Shown here: piece after piece, positions 54,863 through 62,365 of the stretch | Layout of the letters: each line of letters opens with the position of its first letter | Numbering within the stretch: the stretch's first letter is position 1 | NCBI RefSeq assembly: GCF_042466685.1 | Contig: NZ_CP170448.1 | Location: 2,356,001-2,420,000, forward strand | Direction: 5' to 3' | Source of the DNA: Vreelandella sp042466685 | Lineage (GTDB): Bacteria > Pseudomonadota > Gammaproteobacteria > Pseudomonadales > Halomonadaceae | DNA length: 64,000 bases | Notes under the pieces: generated by a model | Seen by the model: the letters and a program-made list of their open reading frames with translations, nothing else | Databases searched by the model: none | Told to the model about the DNA's origin: nothing | Program-made: the position numbers and the translations under genes

Positions 54863-57166
54863 ATGCCCCCTTTCACACCACGCTCATCTGCGTCACCGCC
54901 CACCTTCTGGCTAAGCGGTAAGCGCCATGCCGAGCAGGATCTTTTTTTTCGCCAGACGCTGCAAGCCAAGGGGTGGAAAGAGGGAAATGAACAGGACTGG
55001 CAGGCGGCCTGGGTCACCGGAATGCCGCCCAGGGCAGCGTTCAAGACGACGTCTGCCAGCCGTGTGATGAACCATATTCCCGGCAACGCCGCGCTCACGG
55101 TCAAAAGCCGCCTGCATGCGGGGTTGAGCGCGCTGCGCGAATGTACCCGGCGCCACTACGGTGAGGCGCATCCCAACACTAAGCGGCTGAATTTCTTCCC
55201 GCGCGCCTATGAAATGCCCCACGACTACCCGGCGCTTGTCGAAGACGCCGCCGCGCATCCAGAAAAGCGCTGGATTTTAAAGCCGACCAATGCGTCCAAG
55301 GGCCAAGGGGTTCAGGTGTTGCGCGACCCGACCACCGCGCCGTTGGCGCCCAACTGGCTGGTGCAGGAGTACGTTGCCAACCCACACACCATCCGCGGCC
55401 ACAAATACGTGCTACGCCTTTATATGCTGATTGTCAGCATTGACCCGCTACGCGTGTATCTCTACGACCAGGGCTTTGCCAAGCTGGCCTCGGCGCCGTG
55501 GAGCCCGGACGACATCGACAACCCCTTTAGCCAGTTGACCAACCCCGACATCAACGCGCTCAACCTTGACGCCGAGATTCCGGTGGAGTTTATCGATCTT
55601 GACCGCTATCGCCACTGGCTTCGCGAGCAGGGCCACGACGACCAGGCGCTATTTAGCCAGCTTCACGATCTAGCCACGCTGACTGCGCTTTCCGGCGTCG
55701 AGGCGATGCGCGCCCGCTCCCAGGAAGACGGCGCCGATCCACGCGGCTGCTACGAGTTAATCGGCCTGGACTGCCTGGTCGACGACCAGCTCAAGCCCTG
55801 GATTCTGGAGTGCAACCTGAGCCCCTCGCTGGGCACCTGCGCCAAGCCCGAGCACGGCGGCGTGGTCGAAGAGGCCGTCAAAACCGGCCTTGTGCAGGAC
55901 ATGATTGCCCTGACCGGGCTTGCTCAACTGCCCCGCGACGAGGCGACCTTCGATGCCGCTGCACTGGCGGCCGAGCGTGAACGGGCCGGTGGGTTTGTAC
56001 CGCTCTACCCGACCCTGGATGCCAATCGCTACCTGCCCTTTGTCGGGCTACCCAGCCTTGCCGATTACCGTTTGGCGGCTGAGCTCGCCCCGCTGAGCCT
56101 GTCTTTCCACGGCCAGGACGTCAGCGAGCTGATCGACGGTGAGCAATTGGCGCTTTACCACCACACAAGCGGGCGCTATTTCCAGCTTAACGACACCGCG
56201 GCGCTGATCTGGCTACTGGTCAGCGAAGGCGAGTCGATCGAGACCGTTATTGATCACCTGCAGGCGGCAAGCGGCGGGCAGGTCGACGCCGACACTCTTG
56301 CCAGCGATATGTGGGCCACACTTTCGCTATGGTGGCAGCATGGGCTGCTGGCGCCTGAGGATCGCGACACCTCAGCGCCCAACACGGCGTGCGCCGCTCG
56401 CGAGCACCCTGCTACCTCGCGCATTACGCTGTTCTTTGATCAGCGTCATTATTCGATCAGTGCTCCCCAGGGCCCAGTGGCAGAGCGCATTGCCAACGCC
56501 CTCGCGCCTCTGCTGGAGGCCGATAAAAAAGCCCCCGATGCGTCGCTGCACATACTGGAAAGCGCCAACGGCTATTGCCTGACCAACGACAGCCGGGTTA
56601 TTCGCTCGCGTCTGCACCTCGACGACATCGTCCCCGCCATTATCCAGCACTGCTTGTCCCACACCGCTATTGATGGGCATCTGATACTCGATGTCGTGCT
56701 GCTGAGTCGACAGGAGGGGCATATCGTCTGCGTTACGCCCAACCAAGATTCTACCCAAGCGATGGAGACACTGAAGGCAGTGGCGGCTCATAACGGCCTT
56801 GCCCTGACATGCGGGGCACGCCTCTCTCTGGCCGCACCGGACACTTTGGAACCGCTTAATGTCCCGATTGAGGATGTCGGGTTCTTGTTTCAGGAACGCG
56901 GCCCTTGCGTTGGGCTTTTATGGCTTGATGCAGCCCCGTGCGTAAGCTCGGAGGCACCGTCGTCGCTTGAATGGCTCGGCGCCCTGCTGCCCATTGCCTT
57001 GGAAACAGCAGAACACCTACAAGGATTAAGCCCTGACGCCTTAACTGCGCTTCAGCAAATGATCCAGGGGGCGCGCTGCGCCCGGCTGGACACTAAGCAG
57101 GTCGAAACCGTTACCCAGTGGCTTAAACAGACACCGGTTTTATCCTCTTCCCGCGCCGCGGTATAG
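54863..57166 (+). CDS. TTLL-type ATP-grasp ligase fused to a PqqD-like domain and a possible degenerate HprK-like domain
   Basis: A 767-residue, apparently cytosolic, three-part protein. Residues about 35-350 form a tubulin-tyrosine-ligase-like ATP-grasp: WILKPTNASKGQGVQVL (137-153), QEYVANPHTIRGHKYVLRLY (168-187), SQLTNPDIN (223-231) and KPWILECNLSPSL (311-323, with the Mg2+-binding Glu and Asn). Residues about 423-495 match PqqD, the RiPP recognition fold (YHHTSGRYFQLNDTAALIWLL). Residues about 520-767 have the length and order of an HprK-related kinase but lack a P-loop. A peptide gene follows by 57 bases. I infer that it ligates amino acids to that peptide's acidic tail. Its GC content is higher than that of the integrase region. 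Confidence 0.82.
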   Translation: MPPFTPRSSASPPTFWLSGKRHAEQDLFFRQTLQAKGWKEGNEQDWQAAWVTGMPPRAAFKTTSASRVMNHIPGNAALTVKSRLHAGLSALRECTRRHYGEAHPNTKRLNFFPRAYEMPHDYPALVEDAAAHPEKRWILKPTNASKGQGVQVLRDPTTAPLAPNWLVQEYVANPHTIRGHKYVLRLYMLIVSIDPLRVYLYDQGFAKLASAPWSPDDIDNPFSQLTNPDINALNLDAEIPVEFIDLDRYRHWLREQGHDDQALFSQLHDLATLTALSGVEAMRARSQEDGADPRGCYELIGLDCLVDDQLKPWILECNLSPSLGTCAKPEHGGVVEEAVKTGLVQDMIALTGLAQLPRDEATFDAAALAAERERAGGFVPLYPTLDANRYLPFVGLPSLADYRLAAELAPLSLSFHGQDVSELIDGEQLALYHHTSGRYFQLNDTAALIWLLVSEGESIETVIDHLQAASGGQVDADTLASDMWATLSLWWQHGLLAPEDRDTSAPNTACAAREHPATSRITLFFDQRHYSISAPQGPVAERIANALAPLLEADKKAPDASLHILESANGYCLTNDSRVIRSRLHLDDIVPAIIQHCLSHTAIDGHLILDVVLLSRQEGHIVCVTPNQDSTQAMETLKAVAAHNGLALTCGARLSLAAPDTLEPLNVPIEDVGFLFQERGPCVGLLWLDAAPCVSSEAPSSLEWLGALLPIALETAEHLQGLSPDALTALQQMIQGARCARLDTKQVETVTQWLKQTPVLSSSRAAV

Positions 57167-57223
57167 CGGCAGGAAGGCGCGCCATTTGGCGCATTTGCTT
57201 GTGACACTATAAGGAGAAACACC

Positions 57224-57466
57224 ATGTCTCAACACGAAGCTAAACGTCGTTTACTGAGCCGTCTAAGCCGCCAGTTCGGCTATACCGCACCTGCCCTCGC
57301 CCTGGTGGCAAGCGGTCTTGCTTTCCAAGCCCAAGCAGACGAGCCCACCACAGGATTCACCCCGATGCAGGAAGCGCCCATGATGCTGGCCGAAGGCGGT
57401 GCCGAAGGTGAGGAAGAAGAAATGGAAGGCGAAGGTGAAGGTGAAGGCGGTGCCGAAGCCGGTTAA
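57224..57466 (+). CDS. Putative precursor peptide with tubulin-tail-like Glu/Gly C-terminus
   Basis: 80 residues. Positions 1-40 are a leader: basic amphipathic (EAKRRLLSRLSRQFGY) then hydrophobic (TAPALALVASGLAFQAQA), ending in a signal-peptidase-like AQA-DE. After a short linker (FTPMQEAPMMLAEGG), the tail reads AEGEEEEMEGEGEGEGG and ends AEAG. The EGEGE run resembles the C-terminal tails of alpha-tubulin, the natural substrates of TTLL enzymes. AAGGAG lies 7 bases before the ATG. Position, size and composition fit a RiPP substrate of the upstream enzyme; export after modification is possible. No homologue is known to me. Confidence 0.7.
   Translation: MSQHEAKRRLLSRLSRQFGYTAPALALVASGLAFQAQADEPTTGFTPMQEAPMMLAEGGAEGEEEEMEGEGEGEGGAEAG
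57425..57448 (+). repeat. Four hexanucleotide GAAGGY repeats in the peptide tail
   Basis: Four in-frame tandem copies of GAAGG(C/T), each encoding Glu-Gly, in the tail of the 80-residue peptide. Slippage here would lengthen or shorten the tail by two residues without a frameshift. Confidence 0.85.
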
Positions 57467-57503
57467 CGATTTACAGCACGCTTAATCCGCTGTGTTGTGT
57501 TGT

Positions 57504-57531
57504 GCTGAGCTGGTGATGTCGCCAGCTCAGC
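57504..57531 (+). terminator. Intercistronic hairpin after the peptide gene
   Basis: A perfect 10-base stem GCTGAGCTGG / CCAGCTCAGC with an 8-base loop, without a T-run, 38 bases after the peptide stop and 18 before the next start. It looks like a partial terminator or an mRNA-stabilising structure, as is common behind precursor-peptide genes that need excess product. Confidence 0.6.
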
Positions 57532-57548
57532 GTATCAGGAGCTTCGTT

Positions 57549-58106
57549 ATGCCAGTTACCTCATTGCAAGCCGCCGAGTCATGCGCCACGAGTAAGGAGC
57601 TGGTGGATGAAAACATCTATCCACTTAATCAGCTCAACGCTTTACTCTTACTACTGCCTTGTACGTTGTATCAACAGCTGTTTGATACCCAGTCAGTGGG
57701 TAAACATGTACGCCATGTACTAGAGCATTATCAAACGCTACTGGCAGGCCTCAAAGATGGCGTCCAAATATGTAATATCAATTATGAACAGCGTGCTCGC
57801 CAGGCAGCGCTGGAAGAAGATCCCGGCGTTGCGACACAAGCCGTTGACAAGCTTCGGGCTGAACTACAAGCGCTGGCCCACCAGCCCGCCGATATAACCA
57901 TAATGGTTAACTACTCAGTCGACCCATCGGGCAATAACCTCACATTGCCTTCCAGCCTAGGTCGTGAGCTGGCGTTTCTAATGAGCCATACCGTACATCA
58001 TATGGCGCTTATCCGGCTGTTGTGCGAATCAATGAACATGTCCGTATCAAGCGATTTTGGTGTACATCCCTCCACGCTGCGCTTTTGGCAACAAAACATG
58101 CGTTAA
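57549..58106 (+). CDS. DinB-like four-helix protein
   Basis: 185 residues of the DinB/YfiT-like superfamily. The likely metal-binding His are in GKHVRHVLEHYQTLL (about 51-65) and LMSHTVHHMALIRLL (about 147-161), and a late DFGVHPSTLRFW completes the usual pattern. Family members bind Ni, Zn or Fe and act as thiol S-transferases or hydrolases. The ATG at 57549 has CAGGAGC upstream. It is in line with the TTLL-peptide genes and may belong to the same pathway. Confidence 0.75.
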   Translation: MPVTSLQAAESCATSKELVDENIYPLNQLNALLLLLPCTLYQQLFDTQSVGKHVRHVLEHYQTLLAGLKDGVQICNINYEQRARQAALEEDPGVATQAVDKLRAELQALAHQPADITIMVNYSVDPSGNNLTLPSSLGRELAFLMSHTVHHMALIRLLCESMNMSVSSDFGVHPSTLRFWQQNMR

Positions 58107-58134
58107 GTCGTTTTTTTATCGAGGAGAGCTAGCA

Positions 58135-58647
58135 ATGAACCCATTTATCAAACAATCCCGCTATTTCCTTACAGTGTTGATGGTGGCAGGAGGCAGTGGA
58201 TCGTTTATCACCCAAGCATCCGCGAATGAGCCGATTGATTGGCCAGAAGAGGGTTGGACAATCATTGCTTCAGAGAAAAACTACGCGACGCTGCTCGATG
58301 ATCTACACCAGGCTGTTTCAGACGCTGGGATGGTTGTTGTCACAGAAGCAGGTCCAACCGAGGCCGCTGCACAGCGCGGCGAAATCATTCCAGGCAATCG
58401 AGTCGTCGGGGTATTTCGTAACGATTTTGCGGTAGATATCATCCGTGAAAGCGTACCGGCAATGATTGAAGCGCCACTGCGGTTCTACGTTACTGAAGAT
58501 TCATCCGACAGCGCGACACTGTCATGGAAAATACCTAGCTACGTTTTTGCTCCTTATATCAACCAGAGCACGCCTAAATTAGACGATACCGCTCAGGCTT
58601 TAGATGCCTTATTTCAACAAATAGGCGATAGCGCTGTGTCACCTTGA
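58135..58647 (+). CDS. Exported DUF302 domain protein
   Basis: 170 residues with a signal peptide (cleavage near QASA-NE), then a DUF302 domain: SEKNYATLLDDLHQAVSDAG, GNRVVGVFRNDFAVDIIRE, APLRFYVTEDS and PSYVFAPYI. The function of DUF302 is unknown; it is often seen in periplasmic or redox and sulfur contexts. GAGGAG precedes the ATG. It lies 28 bases after the DinB-like gene, so it is probably the last gene of the same operon. Confidence 0.82.
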   Translation: MNPFIKQSRYFLTVLMVAGGSGSFITQASANEPIDWPEEGWTIIASEKNYATLLDDLHQAVSDAGMVVVTEAGPTEAAAQRGEIIPGNRVVGVFRNDFAVDIIRESVPAMIEAPLRFYVTEDSSDSATLSWKIPSYVFAPYINQSTPKLDDTAQALDALFQQIGDSAVSP

Positions 58648-58816
58648 TGTAGCAGCGCGTATACCCCTTAACAGTCGGTGTGGCTCGCTTGGTTGGTGTG
58701 GTCTCCCTCGATTTTAGTCAGCATGAAATAATTTGACGTTTGCGTTTCAACTTGTCCAGACGTCCTAACGTTAAGTCAATAACACCAATCGAATGGTTAT
58801 ATTTGGAGACGATGAG

Positions 58817-60259
58817 ATGGCTACAAGAGAAGTAGACGTTGCGATTATAGGTGCCGGTACAGCGGGTCTCGCCGCCTATAACGCCGCGCGCAAGCACACC
58901 GACAATCTGGTTCTAATCGAAGGCAGCCACTACGGGACAACGTGCGCCCGGGTAGGCTGCATGCCCAGCAAGTTGCTGATCGCAGCGGCGGAAAGTGCCC
59001 ATGATGCAGCTAACACAGGACTGTTTGGGATTCAGGTCGAGAATATCGTGGTTAATGGCGAGAAAGTCCTTGAACGCGTGCGCAAGGAAAGGAATAAATT
59101 TGTCGAATCGGTACTGGCATCCGTTGACGCTATCCACTCCGCCCACAAGCTGGTAGGTCGTGCCCGCTTCATCTCGCCGGGCAGGTTGATGGTCGGTGAA
59201 GGAATTGAAATCAAGGCGGATCGCATCGTGATTGCCACCGGGTCTAGTCCTACTATTCCTGATATGTTTCAGGGGTTGGGCAAACGGCTGCTGGTCAATG
59301 ACAGCCTGTTCGAATTGCCTAACCTGCCCGAATCGGTGGCAGTGTTTGGAACCGGCGTAGTCGGCTTGGAATTGGGACAGGCGCTGAGTCGCCTGGGTGT
59401 TCGCGTGCGCATGTTTGGTCGAAGTGGTTCTCTGGGCGGCATAACTGACAAGGAAATACGCAATTATGCCGAACAATGTTTTAACGAGGAGTTCTATCTG
59501 GACACTCGCTCAAAGGTAACCGATGTTTCCTCGGTTGAAGATGGTGTTTCCATTAGCTTTGTTCATCGCGACAAGGGCGCGCTGACGGAGCTATTTGACT
59601 ATGTTCTGGTGGCGACAGGTCGTTCGCCTAATCTTAAGGAACTAGCGCTTCACAACAGCGGGCTAATTCTGGATGACAACGGGATCCCGCTATACGAGCC
59701 ATCGACACTCCAGTGCGACAACAGCCCGGTTTTCCTGGTAGGTGACGCCAATCAACAGTCACCCGTTCTTCACGAAGCGGCTCATGAAGGCCGAATCGCC
59801 GGGGACAATGCGGGCCGTTACCCAGACGTGATCTCCGCTGAAAGGAAGGCGCCCATTTCCGTGGTGTTCTGCAACCCACAGATAACCAACGTGGGCCTCG
59901 ACGTTGGTCGCATGTCGGCAGCCGAACGCGAAAACTATGTTGCGGGCAAAAGCTCGTTTGAAGACCAGGGACGTAGCAAAGTATTAGGAAAAAACCGGGG
60001 AATCTTAAAAGTCTATGCAGAGCGCAATAGCGGTGTGTTCGTGGGCGCCGAGATGTATGGCCCCGCCGCTGAACATATTGGCCACCTCTTGGCCTGGGCC
60101 GCTCAGCAACGCATGACAGTCTCCACTATGCTGGCGATGCCGTTCTACCACCCGGTGATTGAGGAAGGGGTGCGTACTGCGCTAAGAGACTTGTACGGAA
60201 AAATGATAAAGGCCGACACCGACGTCGATCCCTGCTTGGAATGCGGGCCTGGTACTTAA
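58817..60259 (+). CDS. Dihydrolipoamide dehydrogenase/mercuric-reductase-like FAD disulfide oxidoreductase
   Basis: 480 residues. FAD motif VAIIGAGTAGLAAY; redox-active disulfide in TTCARVGCMPSK; NAD(P) motif VFGTGVVGLELGQAL; second FAD motif VFLVGDANQ; C-terminal dimer domain with the catalytic His in YHPVIEEGVRTALRD. The C-terminus ends DPCLECGPGT, an extra CxxC not usual in Lpd, which could relay electrons as in thioredoxin- or mercuric-reductase tails. Substrate unknown. A peroxiredoxin-like gene follows by 133 bases, possibly its partner. Confidence 0.85.
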   Translation: MATREVDVAIIGAGTAGLAAYNAARKHTDNLVLIEGSHYGTTCARVGCMPSKLLIAAAESAHDAANTGLFGIQVENIVVNGEKVLERVRKERNKFVESVLASVDAIHSAHKLVGRARFISPGRLMVGEGIEIKADRIVIATGSSPTIPDMFQGLGKRLLVNDSLFELPNLPESVAVFGTGVVGLELGQALSRLGVRVRMFGRSGSLGGITDKEIRNYAEQCFNEEFYLDTRSKVTDVSSVEDGVSISFVHRDKGALTELFDYVLVATGRSPNLKELALHNSGLILDDNGIPLYEPSTLQCDNSPVFLVGDANQQSPVLHEAAHEGRIAGDNAGRYPDVISAERKAPISVVFCNPQITNVGLDVGRMSAAERENYVAGKSSFEDQGRSKVLGKNRGILKVYAERNSGVFVGAEMYGPAAEHIGHLLAWAAQQRMTVSTMLAMPFYHPVIEEGVRTALRDLYGKMIKADTDVDPCLECGPGT

Positions 60260-60392
60260 TCTTTCGACGAGTAGCAACGTATCGACTATAGCTACTGTAC
60301 GTGAACCGGAATCTTCCACGTATTGAGGTGTCCACTCAATGCCCCTTTTACAAACAATCTGTTAGGGGCCACACGTTAAAAGGAGTTACATG

Positions 60393-60911
60393 ATGTCAGC
60401 ACACGCTAAAATCGACGCAACCTTTCCGGCTATTGCTTTAAAGACCGTTACTGGTGAGACGGTGACGCTAGGACAGCCACCGCAAGGCCAATGGCAGATG
60501 CTGGTTATGTACCGGGGTCTTCACTGCCCCATCTGCAAAAAATACCTCGGCCAGATCAATGATATGAAAGCCGACTTCGATAATAGGAATGTGCAAATCG
60601 TTGCGGTCTCAACCGACCCTGAGGAAAAAGCCAAAAAATTCGCCGATGAATTGGGCTTAAATTTCGAAGTCGCTTATGGCCTTGGTATCGATCAGGCGCG
60701 GGATTTAGGACTGTATATCTCTACCCCCTTGGATAGTGCGGAGACCGATCAACCTTTTGCTGAACCGGGACTATTTTTCATTCGCCCTGATGGCGGACTG
60801 CATTTCGGGGAAATCTCTAGCGCTCCTTTCTGTCGTCCCAATCTGGAAATGATCAAAACGGGGATAGCTACTATCCAGGACAAGAATTACCCACCTCGTG
60901 GTATCGGCTGA
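60393..60911 (+). CDS. Peroxiredoxin-like (AhpC/TSA) protein
   Basis: 172 residues with a thioredoxin fold. The active site reads YRGLHCPICKKYL, giving CPIC rather than the PxxxTxxC of classical AhpC, so it may be a disulfide reductase or an atypical peroxiredoxin. AVSTDPEEKAKKFADELGL follows the usual fold. Two ATGs lie at 60390 and 60393; AGGAG is 7 bases from the second. It probably accepts electrons from the upstream oxidoreductase. Confidence 0.87.
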   Translation: MSAHAKIDATFPAIALKTVTGETVTLGQPPQGQWQMLVMYRGLHCPICKKYLGQINDMKADFDNRNVQIVAVSTDPEEKAKKFADELGLNFEVAYGLGIDQARDLGLYISTPLDSAETDQPFAEPGLFFIRPDGGLHFGEISSAPFCRPNLEMIKTGIATIQDKNYPPRGIG

Positions 60912-60986
60912 TTAGCGATAAGCCTGTTGTGGTAGTTAAAACGATGCTGCAAGAAAGTTGGTTTCTTCTCCTGTGGACATAAATCT

Positions 60987-61010
60987 GGTTCCGACCAATT
61001 GGCCGGAACC
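60987..61010 (+). terminator. Hairpin downstream of the peroxiredoxin gene
   Basis: GGTTCCG and CGGAACC pair across a 10-base loop that itself contains the palindrome CCAATTGG. No T-run follows, so termination is uncertain. Confidence 0.4.
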
Positions 61011-61020
61011 CAAAATCTCA

Positions 61021-61044
61021 TGTTACGCCCACAGATCGGCGAGA
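61021..61044. repeat. 24-base imperfect direct repeat, copy 1
   Basis: TGTTACGCC followed by a variable centre and TCGGCGAGA; 20 of 24 bases match the copy at 61981-62004. The pair brackets the haloacid-dehalogenase-like gene. Confidence 0.5.
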
Positions 61045-61151
61045 TACATACCTGCCTGTCGGACTTTGAACAGTAAATGAAAAGCGACTACTACTAATAG
61101 GTCGGCGCGCTCGCTGATAAGATCGCTTGTTCTGATCCGGCATTGCTGAGC
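61023..61151 (-). pseudogene. Possible remnant of an unknown gene (C-terminal fragment)
   Basis: An open minus-strand stretch of about 42 codons without a start, hydrophobic in the middle (RADLLVVVAFHLLFKV) and ending MYLADLWA before a stop. The last 24 bases resemble those at 61981-62004, where a different frame ends SLADTLA. It may be two decayed relatives. I do not recognise the family. Confidence 0.25.
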
Positions 61152-61247
61152 TCAACCGCGTTCTGTTTCCTCTCCCTTAAGATCACGCGCAACGTTGTGA
61201 GTGGCATTTCAGCCGTTACTATGGGCCGAGTTTCACCGGCTGCATGC

Positions 61248-61943
61248 TCACCCCAACCGATGAATTGCTAGATCCACCGCATCGACCAAGCTAGTAACCT
61301 GCCCATCAGGGTTACCCATTAAGGGATGATAGAACGACTCTTGACGTTGAATCCAAATGCCATGAAACCCGGCTTGAATCGCGCCGTGGACATCCCAAGC
61401 ATGGGCAGCTACCAGCAGAGCATTCTCCGGGGCGCACGAGTGTTTAAATGCAGCCAGTCGGTAAAGTTCTGTTTGCGGTTTCCAGATGCTGAAATCCTCC
61501 ACCGATACAATATCGTCAACCAGATGTTCTATGCCGTTGTCATGTACCAACTTCTCTGTATTGGCGCGGGAGCCATTAGTCAGCAGGACGACCTGGCACT
61601 CTGAGTTCTTCACCCTTTCTAGCGCGGGTTTGACATCTTTGTGGGCAGGGAGCTGGGAGAAAGTTCCCAAGATTTCCTTCAACGTGATTTCATCGGCCTC
61701 GCGACCAAGGCTATGCAGCAGAACCGTTAGTGTCCCTTTGGCTATGTCTGGAAAGGGGTGGAAGACCCCGCTGGCCGAGAGAGCAAAAGCATCTCTCAAT
61801 AACTGTGCGAAAAATAGTCGATCCGTACCTGCGGGCAGGTTTAACTCTGTCAGTTTATCCTCTAGCGGAGCTAGAGAAAAAACAGTTTCAACGACATCAA
61901 AGAAAATGATACGTGGCTGTGCTTTTAGCGTTTGTTGGGGCAT
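61248..61943 (-). CDS. Haloacid dehalogenase-like hydrolase (type II HAD group)
   Basis: 231 residues, HAD fold. Motif I is FFDVVETVFSL with the nucleophile Asp; motif II LLTNGS; motif III Lys in IWKPQTELYR; motif IV region VAAHAWDVHGAIQAGF, which resembles the VSSNAWD of L-2-haloacid dehalogenases with Ser/Asn replaced by Ala/His. It may therefore be a dehalogenase or a phosphatase. It lies between two patches of decayed DNA. Confidence 0.83.
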   Translation of the reverse strand: MPQQTLKAQPRIIFFDVVETVFSLAPLEDKLTELNLPAGTDRLFFAQLLRDAFALSASGVFHPFPDIAKGTLTVLLHSLGREADEITLKEILGTFSQLPAHKDVKPALERVKNSECQVVLLTNGSRANTEKLVHDNGIEHLVDDIVSVEDFSIWKPQTELYRLAAFKHSCAPENALLVAAHAWDVHGAIQAGFHGIWIQRQESFYHPLMGNPDGQVTSLVDAVDLAIHRLG

Positions 61944-62365
61944 TTGGGCGCACCTATATCCTTCGTGACAGTGAAGCCCATGTTACGCCAACGTGTCGGC
62001 GAGACTAGGGAAATCGATATAATCGCGCTCTTCACATCCGTAGAAGCTACCGTCGTTCCATTCTTGAAGTAGAACGACGAGGTGAAAGCATCCAGTAAAT
62101 CAGGGTTGGCAATGAGATAGAAGCTGAAGGTCAGCCAGTCAATCTTGCCGTAACCCCGTCGATTCTTACCCTCTCGCAATGCCTTAAGAGCTGACAGCAT
62201 ATCGAAAGCTGGTTGGTTTCTGTGCCATTTACATAAATTATTGAAATGACAAAAGGGATTTGAAGATAGCAATCACGTGTAATGCGCATGCTCCAGAGAG
62301 TGGATAAACCAGCACTCTGGAGCAGCTATTGGGCCGGGCAATGACGTTAGCCGCCCAGGGTTTTC
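61944..62365. other. Decayed or unassigned stretch between HAD and hydrolase genes
   Basis: About 422 bases. A minus-strand open frame (61925-62272, 115 codons) runs into the HAD gene start and reads partly protein-like (RRGYGKIDWLTFSFYLIANP); in another frame the end reads QEWNDGSFYGCEERDYIDF before SLADTLA and a stop, suggesting a frameshifted gene remnant. A hairpin with 10-base arms (TGCTCCAGAG / CTCTGGAGCA, 62289-62324) lies on its right side. Confidence 0.35.
61981..62004. repeat. 24-base imperfect direct repeat, copy 2
   Basis: Matches the copy at 61021-61044 at 20 of 24 bases; both read toward the same minus-strand C-terminal pattern LAD(L/T)(W/L)A. Confidence 0.5.

Larger units (their letters stand above)
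60912..61247. other. Intergenic stretch with hairpin and a gene remnant
   Basis: About 336 bases. It contains a hairpin at 60987-61010 (GGTTCCG / CGGAACC around CCAATTGG) that may end the peroxiredoxin transcript, and an open minus-strand fragment at 61023-61151 listed separately. No intact gene is seen. Confidence 0.5.

Noticed and set aside
54863..57166. Graspetide (microviridin-type) ATP-grasp ligase
   Set aside because: The motifs are those of the TTLL branch (KPWILECNLSPSL, NPHTIRGHKYVLRLY), and the peptide has no Thr/Ser or Lys in its tail to form the ester or amide crosslinks of graspetides.
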